A stretch of DNA of 64,000 nucleotides from Mya arenaria (Eukaryota > Mollusca > Bivalvia > Myida > Myidae). The DNA is taken from NCBI RefSeq assembly GCF_026914265.1, contig NC_069134.1, positions 9,045,758-9,109,757 on the forward strand. The letters are read 5' to 3'. The translations under genes were made by a program, and so were the position numbers. Shown in pieces: positions 1-12,700 of this stretch; the first letter of the stretch is position 1; the number at the start of each line of letters is the position of its first letter. The notes beneath the pieces are model-generated. The model did no database searches and was not told the origin of the DNA. It saw only the letters and a list, made by a program, of their open reading frames with translations.

Positions 1-730
1 GTTTCTACAAGAAGGGCCATATCGTCAGCGCCGTATAATATCAGTGTCTGCTTTCGACTCTAGATGCAAGTTCAATTTTTAGGTCTTCAACGAAGAGTGA
101 ATGAAACACCGAAAAACATTGTTCGCATTGAGAGAGGCTGAGTTTTAAGTCAAAAGACACGGAGAAACTTCCACAATGCTTCACCTGTCGTCATACCGAT
201 TGAATCATTCACACATGGCTTTAGCATCATGTTTCAGGAAACGCCTGATGTTTTCAGTTTGTGCCACAGAGCGTCTCTTTGGATACTGTCAAAGGCCTTC
301 CGCATATCTATGAATGAGCAGTATATAGTCTTTCATCGTTCTATAGATAGTGTTCAATAAGTCCAGTTAGACAAAATATGGCATCTAATATAGACTCATT
401 TTTTCTGAACCCGACTTGTGCATCGGTGATGATATTGTACTTCTCTCTGTAAAAAGATAAGTGGTGGATAATAACAGATGTAAAAAAAATCCTGTCAAAG
501 CAACTTATCAAAGTAATAACTGTTATTATTGACATCATTTCGCCCCTCCCCTTAAGTTCTGGTTGTAAAATACCAAGCATCCATTGATTAGGGAATATTC
601 CCGCTATGCAATATATGATTAACACCTCGACTATATGACCTATCAAAAGTTCGCCCGCTTCAATAAAATATTCATCAATTAGTTAATCAAAACCACCACC
701 TTTCCCTCGTTTTAATGTTTTCATTAGCCC
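1..730 (-). mobile_element. LINE (non-LTR retrotransposon) reverse transcriptase fragment
   Basis: Read on the minus strand, the region has the fingers-palm order of a LINE reverse transcriptase. A stretch resembling NGKAGG-D is followed by FPNQW, then DAQVGFRK, then KAFDSI (motif A) and ADDMALL (motif C, the catalytic YADD-like loop) near the window start. Reading is interrupted by stops and frame changes, so it is a dead copy, and it continues past the window edge. The clade was not assigned; the motifs fit Jockey/CR1/RTE-like elements. A short (TTG)n run at about 761-777 lies just outside it. Confidence 0.8.
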
Positions 731-2382
731 CTCTATATCGACAACTATCTTTTTAAAACATTGTTGTTGTTGTTGTTTTTATATGTGAACACGTCGTTTA
801 TATTTTGAAAAGCAACAGCGAAATATTATTTCTTAAATATTATACTTAATAGATATGAATTAAGTATTTATTTTTAGCTCCTATACAGAACAACATCAAT
901 GACAATCCGTTGCACTTTTTGCATTAACATTGCGACTTCTTGATTTGGTTTCTTTCATGTATATAAACATGTAGATGATTTAGAGGTTAGAATTTAGGCT
1001 TATTGCAAAGAACAAACAGCCAGCACTGTACAAGCTCCTTTTAATAGTTTAACAAATCAATGTCAAGATTCGATGAATTAAAAGAACTGTTCAATAAAAA
1101 AATACTGCATAGATGACAGGTACTTATAAGCACCAGTGAGCCTGTTTCTGGACATACATTTCTAACATATATACATTTATTTTGAATTAATAACTTCTCT
1201 CTTTTCACAAAATCAAACTATTGCTTCATAGTCACCACTGAGCCATAACCCTTCTTATTATATACATCTTAAGGTTTACACATATGGTCGATTTCATTGA
1301 ATTATTTAAGGTTAACCGAATACTAATATAGTATAAATAAGTTATTAACTCGTTTCTCCTCTATAAAAATAACATTGAACAATTTTGCGTAAAAATCTGC
1401 GGATCAATTGTATTAAATAATGTTGCAAAGAAGGCAGACGGGTCAAGACCTAAAATGGACAATTTGGGAGAAAACTATATACCTGATAAGTAATGTTACC
1501 CGACGTGCGGAGGATTAAGCTTTATCAAAAGGAGGATTAAACGACCAACGTCTTTTATTGAAAATGTGTAAAAAGCTGGACCAAGCATGGTTTAAGCTCA
1601 TAGAACGGGCGGTGTTCGGTCTGTTCGTGCTGAGGACAATTGTGCTGTGGTGATGAGTTTCTTTAACTTTTTAAAGATTTATTGAAACAATGCATTTTTA
1701 AAATTGTGAGAAGTATATTTTTGGTTTGGAAAGCATGGACTCATAAAGTAATAATTTTAACCCAGGATTTAAATTTGATCAGGGTGTATACGATGGAAAC
1801 ACGTTAACTTACTAAACGCGCTATTAGAAGAAACGCTTGTATATCATATTAAATATGAATTATTCATTCTCTATTTAAATCGGGGTTAAATGATATCATA
1901 AATATGTTTAAAATGCAGATTATAGTGCACAATGTACAGCTATTTCCATAGAGACTTGAGACTTATTTTAACTCTCTGAAAAAAAACGCTTGAAATAGAA
2001 GAAGCGAAAACCACAAACATTCAAGTATTTTTGGGGCAATCATTAAAAAGAACTGCAATTGAAATTATTTGGCGTGAAGTGCACGAATAATAATGATTAC
2101 AGCCCAACGCTGAATAAAACCCACATACAGACCGTCAACAAGCGTAGCTTGCAGAAGCGGAAAATATGCAACAAGAGAAAGAGTGAAAACACTTATCCAA
2201 AGTCAAGGAAAAATATTATAAAATACATTATATATTTGATACAAGTGTTAAACTGAAAATCATATAGGCTTTTCTGCTTACAAGAGGAGGCACAATAAAG
2301 CTTCCAGAAGAAGCCAAGAGAAGATAATTGGAAAAGGAATGCATCTGGAACAGTTTCTGATGGTGATGCCTAATAAGACAAA
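731..2382. other. Intergenic, upstream of the protease gene
   Basis: No coding region I can support. The sequence is AT-rich. A 65-codon lysine-rich open frame at 2059-2256 has no recognisable features. Any promoter of the protease gene should lie here or in an unseen 5' exon, but I see no convincing core promoter. Confidence 0.4.
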
Positions 2383-5300
2383 ATGAGAATATTGCTGATC
2401 GTGTTCGCGTTAGGTACGTAAGTGTATATACATTCTCGATTTTACACGGTTTCGTGTTTTCCCCTTTGTTCTAGTTAATACATCCTCTATTCTTAAAACC
2501 TTTGTGTTCTATTAGATTATTAATTTTTATCAGCAAAAACAATAAGGACATAAATCTTACTTATGCGGAACCCGTCATCAACATATTATTACCGTTATTT
2601 ATTACTATCGTATCATATTAGTAGATTACTATCTTATCATATTAGTAGATTACTATCGTATCATATTAGTAGATTACTATCGTATCATATTAGTAGAATG
2701 AAGTAGAAGAAGAACTACGTAGTAGCTATGATTTTTTTCACGATTTTGTCAACTTTGTTAAATATTCAAATTCATGCAAAATGAGTTAATTTTGATTTCA
2801 CATGAATAAGAGATGGGGCATACTCGTATTAAATGGAACATACTAATGAAAAGTATTTGTATGTCAGTGTTCCAGATCAGATATTTTGTATACATAATAC
2901 GCCCGAAAAGATGGATGAATACGGTCACTACTTAACTAAGTCAGTGATATTTGTGCTTCATCATTGAATGCCATATGCTTTTGTAATTCGTGAATATATG
3001 TGGAAACGCATGACATTGTCACTCAGGTGAGAATTAGAATTTTATACAAGATATGAAAACATACTACGGGTTTCATTAATTGGCAATATCAGCTAATACT
3101 AAGGTGAAACACTCATCTTTTAGTTGTTCATTAGTTTAATTAATTTTAATTGTCAATTAGTTTATTGATTTCATTGTCAATTTAGTTTTCATATGATTTG
3201 AAACTATATTTATTCATATAACGTGGATAAATTTGTAATATTTGTTTATGTACGTTTATGTCTTGGCCATATCATATTATTCTGTGTAAATGGCCAAAGG
3301 CGAGATGCGAATTTGCCAATAAAAACTTGTAAACTTGTTAACAAGTATGCACAATCGTCTTCTATTAGTTATCCATATGGATGCTACTAAAATAGCCTAA
3401 AGGTTACTGGAATCATTTGAACAAAGTAAGCAACGTATCTTACATCAGTTACCCTCTATATACGAACTGTATCATAACCTTGAAACTATGAACAACGTCG
3501 TTCACGCGAATGATCTTTACCCGGAAAATAACCACTCTGGCTTCTCAGGCGATGATATTAATGTGTTAAATAGGCCAATACGGCAATAGAACATAACGAA
3601 GTTAACAAAATGATACTGAAAAGAAAGAGTGAAAAAAACATCGTCGCATTTTGTAAATATTAACAATAGATACATAAAAGCCTCGCGCGTCGATATTGTC
3701 CCAGCCTTCTGTAGACTTTTCAATTCAATCCTTGACACTGGTATACTCCTGGACGTATGGCTTATTGGGACAATAAAGCCAATTATCAAAAACAAGGGTT
3801 CTCCTACCGACCCCCCAAATTATAGAGCGATTGCAATTCTTAGTTGATTCGGCAATTTATTCACGTCTATTCTTAATGAACACATCAACAAATTCCTCTA
3901 TGCTAATAACTTCTAAAACCAGAACAAAGCCGTCTTCCGCGAAAATTATTCAACTTGCGACCATATTCTTTCATTGTATTTCCTTTTAAGTAAACTTGAA
4001 ACCTAGAAAAGAAACAGTTTTGCTAATTTATTGGGTTTTTTCGGCCGCATTCGTCTCTGTCTGACGAGCTGGTTTACGGCATAAGCTAATTCAATTTGGT
4101 TTACAGGGTAATATTCTTGCAGTCATTAAAACATGTACAATGCTATCAAATGGACAACTGCTATAAAATGGACAACTGCTTCCAGTATTCTCAAATTTTT
4201 GTGGAGTCCGTCAGGCAGGGAGAAACACCTTCTCTGATTGTATTTTCTTTTTACCTAACGATTCAGACGGGTGCCTTAAAATACCATGTCCAGGTATTTC
4301 TATAGTAGATGCAAATGAGACAACGGTACACCTTCAATAACTTATCCTTTTGTATGCTGACGACACTACACTCTCTACAGACAATGAACATGATTTCAAC
4401 AAAGTCTTAACTTGTCTCAAGATTACTGTATGCAATGGAATAAATGTTTTTGGTGTGAGAAATTCAAAGATATTTCACTTTAAAGAGATTTCACTTTAGC
4501 ATTGACAACCAAGTAATAGAGGTAGTTAAGGAATACACATATCTAGGTGTCTATTTCTCGTCCACTGGTAGCTTTTTAAACTGTCATAAATATTCAATAA
4601 GCCAGGCTAACTAAGCAATGTATTCTCTATTTCTCAGAATTAATAACCTAGACTTGCCTTAAAACATACAATGCTACTATTGTTCTCATTGTAACGTACG
4701 GATGTTAAGACTGGGGCTTTGAAAACTTTGATCTGTTGGAGCAACTTCATTGTATTCTTGAACCGGATTACATATTCAAGCAATAGTACTCCACGTTACA
4801 TTCTCTACTCGGAACTCGGTAGACAAACTCTAAATGTTATAGTTAAAATCAGAATGATAAGTTATTGTAGTAAAATATTTTCATACCATGACTCGAAAGC
4901 AAGTTTCCTGTCCTAGAAATACATGTTAGATAGAAAATAATTCAGTTTGGGTCAATTATATCAAGGCAATATTCGGTTCAACGGGTTAATAATACGTTTG
5001 GCTTAACCAAACAAGAGTAACTGCAAAAAATATTAGTATACTTGAGAAATCTTATCTTGTAGACATTTTTTAAAAAATATTTTTATATTTCGTCTAAGGG
5101 TTAAATGTAATCTCTGTTTAAGTCTGATGGAAACGTTGAAGAGTACCTTGATATCTTAACCGAATCTCTGCGTTTTCCATTTTTCAATTTTCATACTAGC
5201 AACCAAACCTTTCATGTCGAAGTCGGTGGATGGAGACAAGATGCTGTGCCACATGTCAATAGAAAGTTTATATTGTGTAATCAAAGCGATATTGGTGACG

Positions 5301-6779
5301 AACTGCACTATTTTCTAATATGTCCACTTGTTAATCCTATTTGGAAAAAAAAACCAATATACTTTACCGTAAAAATTTTAGTTAATCAATTTAAAAGAAA
5401 TTGATTCTTTTTATCTCACTACTGTATCGATGATATTGTGCATTAATTGAAATAAGTGAATATTATTAACCATTGCATGTTTATTAAAAAAAATGATATT
5501 ATTTGAACTAACCACATTCCACTACCTAGTTATAATTCATTTGTATACTGATAAATTCCACAACGGTTATAAAGCCGCTATTAATAATATTGGGTTTTCA
5601 CATGCTTTTACTTAAATGTAAATTTTGATATAAAAAAAGGATATTGAATTTCGCTGAGTAGAATGTAGACAGATTTTCCTTGCATACGTAGTTTTCTATT
5701 ATGAACTATACTTCTTTTTTTCTTTTTAAATAACATCGACCAATACTTACTATAAATAATTATTGCAGGCATTTTGCTTGTTTTTAATTGTATCAAAACG
5801 CCCCAACTACATAGTTATACTTTTAGATGTTGAGGTATTTTATTGAAAGAACAATGATCGTTATACGCTCGGACATGAGCAATTTGACACGAAAAAAATG
5901 AAACGAGATGTTATTCATATTTAAGAAGCACACCCATCAAATAACGATATAGAACATTAATCTAATTTTCACTCTCTTTTCGTCATAAATCCCGGATATA
6001 AACAGGGTACATCATTAATGAACTTTGTTACTGTACCTTAATCGTTAAATATGTACTCGGTCGAAAGCAAGCGACATAACCCTTTTTTTATTACACATTT
6101 CAGGATTTCTTATTTGCCTAGTAACATCCAGACCAAGATTGCCAAGGGAGCCAATCAATGTAGTTATTGACGGTCTGGTGGTCATTTCGTCTCCAGGCTA
6201 CGAGACGGATGAGTACCCGGGGGACACGGAACAAACATGGGATTTGCAGGCTCCAGCAGCGAAGGTTTGTATATGTTTATGTTCTTTTATGAATGGTAAA
6301 TACTTATGATTTTAAATAATCTGGATAATTAAGAGAATGAAGATTAATTGTAGAATAAATGAATTCATATTATAACTAAAGAAGGCATAAGATGAATACT
6401 CTTACGACTTTACATGTTATCATCATGACTTAATAATTCATCCGTTTAATACCTGTCTCATTATCCAAAAGCATTATCTCCACTGCACATTTAAAGGTTA
6501 TAAATACAATTGTTATTATAGTTGTTATTCTATTATTGCAGAAAGTCCATGTCTATTTCGAAGATTTTGTCCTTGAGTATCACCCAAAATGCATGTGGGA
6601 CCGTTTAGAAATATTTAATGACAAATGTAGCAGCAAGGCCAACGACCCAGACACTGTTTTATGTGGAACATTGGATCCATTTACTTTTAATTGTTCTGGG
6701 GACGCTCTATGTTTGAAATTTCATTCAGACGGGGTCATCCACTACAGAGGCTTTAAAGCCATCGTATCCGCCATTGAAG
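2383..6779 (+). CDS. Exons 1-3: signal peptide and CUB domain 1
   Basis: Exon 1 encodes a Met-Arg start and a run of hydrophobic residues; the donor GTACGT leaves phase 1. Exon 2 completes the hydrophobic core (Gly-Phe-Leu-Ile-Cys-Leu-Val-Thr-Ser), giving a 19-residue signal peptide, and then starts CUB1 (VISSPGY, YPG motif). Exon 3 carries the second half (WDRLEIF, CGTLDP, LKFHSDG, GF). The more consensus donor GTAAGT 4 nt downstream in exon 1 is ruled out because it shifts exon 2 into a frame with an early stop. Confidence 0.8.
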
Positions 6780-9700
6780 GTATACACTTATATAACACCG
6801 TGTAATCTGTATCCTATAAATAACTTATAACTGTTTGTGTTTTAATTGCCCGAAATCTAATAAATGGCATCTGTTCCAGATTATGAAGAATCTTCTCAAA
6901 GTAAATCGTCCAGTCCAACACCTGCGTCAACTTCAACTTCTTCTGCTACGACATCTCAACCAGAACTGACATCCATTATAACAGAACTAAATGAGCACAC
7001 AATAACAGTTCCAACAAACCTTTCAGAAACAGGGACAATGGGGACTTCATCTCAAACAATACCATCCAACAACAAGCATTTATCATCGACAGATTCATCA
7101 AACTCATTTTCTCATTCATCAAATTCAACAGCAAAATCAACCGCTTCGCAACCATTAACGAAAACAACAACGGCATCATCAACGGCAACTACATCTATAT
7201 CTTCGGCGGAGAATTCAACACCAACAAAAACAACGACAAACGCAACAACAAATGCAGCACCAACTAAAACAAAATCCACCAAATTACCGCAAACATTAAC
7301 AGAAACAACGCAAACAACGCCAGTCCCCAATCACAATCAAGAACTTTTTAGCAGCACATCTACGTCAGCACTAGGGACGCCTACCTCACCGTTTGTATCA
7401 ACTCCGACATCAGTCTATAGTACAGGGACGTCCGTTTTGACCACGAAACCGAAGCAAACGGAAAATCACACTGATGATCACACTGTTGCTGATTTGTACA
7501 CTTACACAGGAACCATCATCATTTCAGATACTTCAGCACATGCAGCGGAAATCATAATGTGTGAAACAACATTTGTGAATGTAAATGATTTAGCAGAGGT
7601 GTTTATAAAGTCTCCGATGAACTACAATGGTCAATACCCTCTAAGTAATCATTGTGAACTGTCAATAACCAATGGCCTGCACAAGGTATGTTTTGCAATG
7701 AATTGGTACCAACGACACGATCTTTATTTTTGCATTTATCATTTCCATGGTATTGTTGTGTTTTGTCACTCATAAAATTAGCACAATGCATTCTTGAATA
7801 GTTTTCTTTTATTACTAATCAGTTTGTATTTTCTAAAAATGTTTACATTTATAATACATGAAGTTTGGAAGTTTACTATATCTCACATGTCTAGGATATT
7901 TTTTCAGGAAATAATGCTGACGTTTTTAAACTTTAGCATTGAGTATCATATGTACTGCAACTGGGACTATGTTCGCATATCGGATGCAACCTCATCTGTT
8001 AATCTTTGCGGACTTTCATTACCTACGCCCATACTGAGTACATCCGATGTTATAACAATAACCTTCCATTCAGACCATATTATTTCTGCAAAGGGATTCT
8101 TACTGCAGCTTAGTGCTACCACGGGTATTGTATTTTCATACAAATTATCTTTTCACGTTTGGACATGTTATTTACATCATAAAAACATGTCATAAAATGT
8201 CAGCAACTGCTAGATTTTAATTGCTTAAAAATTGTGATGAAAGACATTTATACATTTGCACCATTTTCAGTTGACATGGATGTACCTCTATATCATTTCA
8301 GTACGCTCAACTTCCCCTGGTACTATTCCGGATAAAAACAATCAAAATGCAACTAAAGTATTTACAACGACATTAACAGAAGGTTCTACTTACAGTAGTG
8401 AATCATCTCCTAGTGCATCTTCTAGTGTTTCAAATGATAGTATTGATCAAAATCAGACAACAAACATGGCGACACAAAATGAATTAATGACAACGCAAGA
8501 CAGTGCTACAGTGATTTCTTCATCAGCACCAGTAACCACCACACCATTTCTTAACGATACTGGTTTGTCGGAACAATCTCCAATTGAGTCTACTGAATCA
8601 ACATCTTTGGTGACTTTACCAGATACATCAAGTGAACAAAACAATGCCGAAGTAACCACATCTGAGCAGACAACGAATTCCACAAACACTTTGGTCCCTC
8701 CTAATATTACACCAGACAATCATGAAATCGTAGAGTTTTGCAACAAAAGTAAAGTAACAGCGGGGAAAATATTGTACATCGTGAGTCCAGGTTACCTTAA
8801 CAACCAGAATTATCCAATTGGAATTACCTGTCAATTAGATGTTGAATCTTTGCATGATCAGGTAAATAATTTTAACTTGTATATAAAGCTCATTTCAAAG
8901 TGTCAGGTGAAGAAGTATATTTTTACGGAGTACTAGTTTTAGTTATAGTATTGTATTCTATACTCATATATACGAATTGTATATATTTGTATTATTAACA
9001 CTTATATTTTTAACAGTCTCAATTCAGCCAAGAATGACGTCTTTTAACATTAAGGATGTATTATGTATTTAAAAGGATCCGTTTTGCAGAATATTCTTTG
9101 TTTACTTCGTTAATGAATTCCTCGTATGTTTTGTTGACAGGAAATTAAAATATCCATTAGGGATTTTGATCTAGAGCTCCAGTCGGCGTGCAAATGGGAC
9201 TACCTTTCAGTACAAAATTCAACTTTCGAAGTAAGATTTTGCGGATGGCTAGACACATTACAGCAAATAACAAGTTATTCCAGTTGTTCACCAAATTATT
9301 TAAGAACGGTGAATGCGAAGGACAATCAACAGCTCTGCCTTTTACAAACGGGGACGGATGTGACACTTAAAGCGACAAAATCATTAAGATTCGTATTTCG
9401 GTCTGACACGGTAATTTCTAAACGCGGGTTTAAAATTTCACTAGAAACACTTCAGACTTCGAACGAAGGATTTGATCAAACACCAGTTTCTACTACAGCG
9501 CATAAAACAACACCATCCACGAATACTACAGCTCAATCTATTGACTTTTGGCAGACATCGCACAATACATCACCATCCACGAATACAACAGCTGAATATA
9601 TTGACTCTGGGCAGACATCGCACAATACAACACCATCCACGAATACAACAGCTGAATCTATTGATTCTGGGCATAAATCGCATAATACAACATCATCCAC

Positions 9701-12700
9701 GAATACAACAGCTGAATATATTGATTCTGGGCTGAAATCGCATAATACATCACCATCCACGAATACAACAGCTGAATCTATTGATTCTGGGCAGACATCG
9801 CACAATACAACACCATCCACGAATACAACAGCTGAATCTATTGATTCTGGGCATAAATCGCATAATACAACATCATCCAAGAATACAACAGCTGAATATA
9901 TTGATTCTGGGCTGAAATCGCATAATACATCACCATCCACGAATACAACAGCTGAATCTATTGATTCTGGGCAGACATCGCACAATACAACACCATCCAC
10001 GAATACAACAGCCGAATCTATTGATTCTGGGCATAAATCGCATAATACAACATCATCCACGAATACAACAGCTGAATATATTGATTCTGGGCTGAAATCG
10101 CATAATACATCACCATCCACGAATATAACAGCTGAATCTATTGATTCTGGGCATAAATCGCATAATACATCACCATCCACGAATATAACAACAGTTGGGT
10201 ATAATGACTCTCGACAGACATCGCACGTTACATTAATATCAATGAATAATAGTAATGCAACACATCTAACAACGCCTGATTCTATTACCTCTGAACCACT
10301 ACCAGCTAATTCAACTGATCCGAATATTGAACACAGTGTAACAGAAGAAATCACCACAAACTATCATATCAAAACCACCACTACACCAATCGTCACATCA
10401 TCAACACAAACTGAAGCAGCGATGCCTACACAAGAAGTTTTTTCAACAAACTTGATGACCAAGTCTGGTGAAAATTTAACTACAGAAATGGATGATATGG
10501 CCACGCCAGCGACATCTAGTTCCTCTTCGATACCAAGTGTTTCCGGAATAACAGACTCATTGTTAACCACAATACAACGGTTACTGTCTACAACTACGGA
10601 GACTACGGTATCAACAGAAGATAGTACAGAAACAACGAGCCATGAAATGTCAGAGAGTTCTCCGACCCAGAAAACTCTATTGTCGGGCTGCTCTGCTAAC
10701 AACCCACCGGAGGAGCTCACAGAGTATAATGGATATATTTCTTCTCCTGGTTCTGATATTAACTCGGGATATCCACCAGACACTGTATGTAGATGGAAAA
10801 TTCACCTGAACAACGCAAAAGTAAGCAAATAAATATACACATAAAACCACATATTTATTATGATGTTTCTGAAACTTTTGGTTCTATTGTTTGAGCAATG
10901 TTATTTCGTCGGTTTCAACTACTTTGATGTATTCGTTTCAGTTGATAGTAGTTGTCTTTGAAATGTTTGACATAGAAGACGGCGAAAAATGCCAATACGA
11001 CAAACTTGCTTTTTATAGCATTTCTGGGGACGAAAGTGAAAATAAAATGCTCGCTTCTTATTGTGGTTCAAACTTACCGCCAACCTTACATACTACAGAG
11101 AACCTGCTTGTAGAGTTCACATCAGATCTAATTATTCAGAAGAATGGCTTTCGCTTACGATTTTATAAAACACAAAATGAAGCAGGTAAAAGTATGTAAA
11201 TGAATTCAATAAATGTAATTCTTCATATCTTTATTTCTTGTCGGCTAGTCAAGAATTAATAGTGTTCCGTAAAAGAAGGGATCTTCACCAATGTTATACG
11301 CTTTTAATAAGACAATGTGAATTTAGATGCCTGGGGACACCATATTATTTTGGGAACAAATATAAGGGTTTAATGTGTAGGGCAAGAAATGGAAAATGAA
11401 TCAAAATACCATACGGATTCGAATATTTGGAAATACACTGTTTTGACCGCATAGATTGAAAACTAGATCATTTCACCTGGCAATCAACAATGACCGCATT
11501 GATTGAAAAGTAGATCGTTTCACCTGGCAATCAACAATACAAACTGCCATAACTTTATCTGTAATGTATTTGCTGACATTTCTTTTACTTACTTGTAATC
11601 ACTAAGCAGTACGGTTCCATATGATACAAAAAAGATATACAATGTTACTATTATTGCTTATGGCTGGATGAAAGAAGTCTTATTTAAGCATTCGGTACCT
11701 TGAGCATTCGTATAGAAGTGAAACTAAGATAATTGGAAGTAGTAACATGTCAAAATATGTCAACCAGATATTTAAGAAAAAAACAGATCATAAACTTCTA
11801 ATCCATATCAAACCAACATGTTGGTCTTTTAGATCTTTTAAACTTAAAAACTTAGACTTTCTTAATATTTTAAGTCTGCTTTGTTGACATGAATTGTTAA
11901 GGATAAACGCGCTCAATGAACTTCATAGAAATTATTGTTAATTCACTTAAGGACAATTCGCCCAAACACTTGTATATTTTTCTTCAGAGTTTATTCTAGC
12001 AATAAACATTAAGATTTCATGGGCGAAAATGGCCGTTTTTTATATAGGCAAATATTTAAACAATGTTGGAATTCAATAGTGTTAACTTGCCATTCATGTT
12101 TGTATTGTATTTACTGACTATCGTTTTTATTCGCCCATTTTATTAGGTATAAGGTACTATTATATAGTTACATTCAAAACATTGTTAAACGAACAAGTAG
12201 CTGAATCATTTTAAAGTACACGTACACCAAACTATAACTTCCAGTTGAACCTACATCGTCAATTTGTAGTTTAATATAATCATAAACACTTATAAAAACT
12301 TATAAGTGTTCAAGTATGAATGTAATTACGGCACGCTGGAATGAATGTATGTCTGCACCAAGTTATCAGATAATGGTTAAAATTGATTACATACATGCTC
12401 CAATTTTTACTCTAGGTCAGAGCTGCTCCGCGGGCCGGGTACCGTGTGGCAGCGGGGAGGAGTGTGTGCCACAGGAATGGCGCTGTGATGGCACGATCGA
12501 TTGTGCTGACGGCAGCGACGAACAGTATTGTTGTAGGTGTTGCTGAATATTTATGATAGTTTTGTCTAGTAAGATCTTTATGCCAGGGAAATCTATCGCA
12601 ACAGATCTTGGGCTACTTGGCGCCAGTGCATCTTTGTCCCTATATCTTCAGCAGATGGATACACAACTGTGTACGAAGAATGAACGTGAGATGTGAACAA

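Noticed and set aside
6864-6879. Start codon at 6864 as the start of a separate mucin gene
   Set aside because: It lies in the intron just before a CAG acceptor whose phase matches the CUB1 exon exactly. The upstream signal peptide fits the longer gene.
9533-10357. 274-codon open frame opposite the protease mucin exon
   Set aside because: It mirrors the 60-bp coding repeat. The sense strand has the signal peptide, domains and splice sites.
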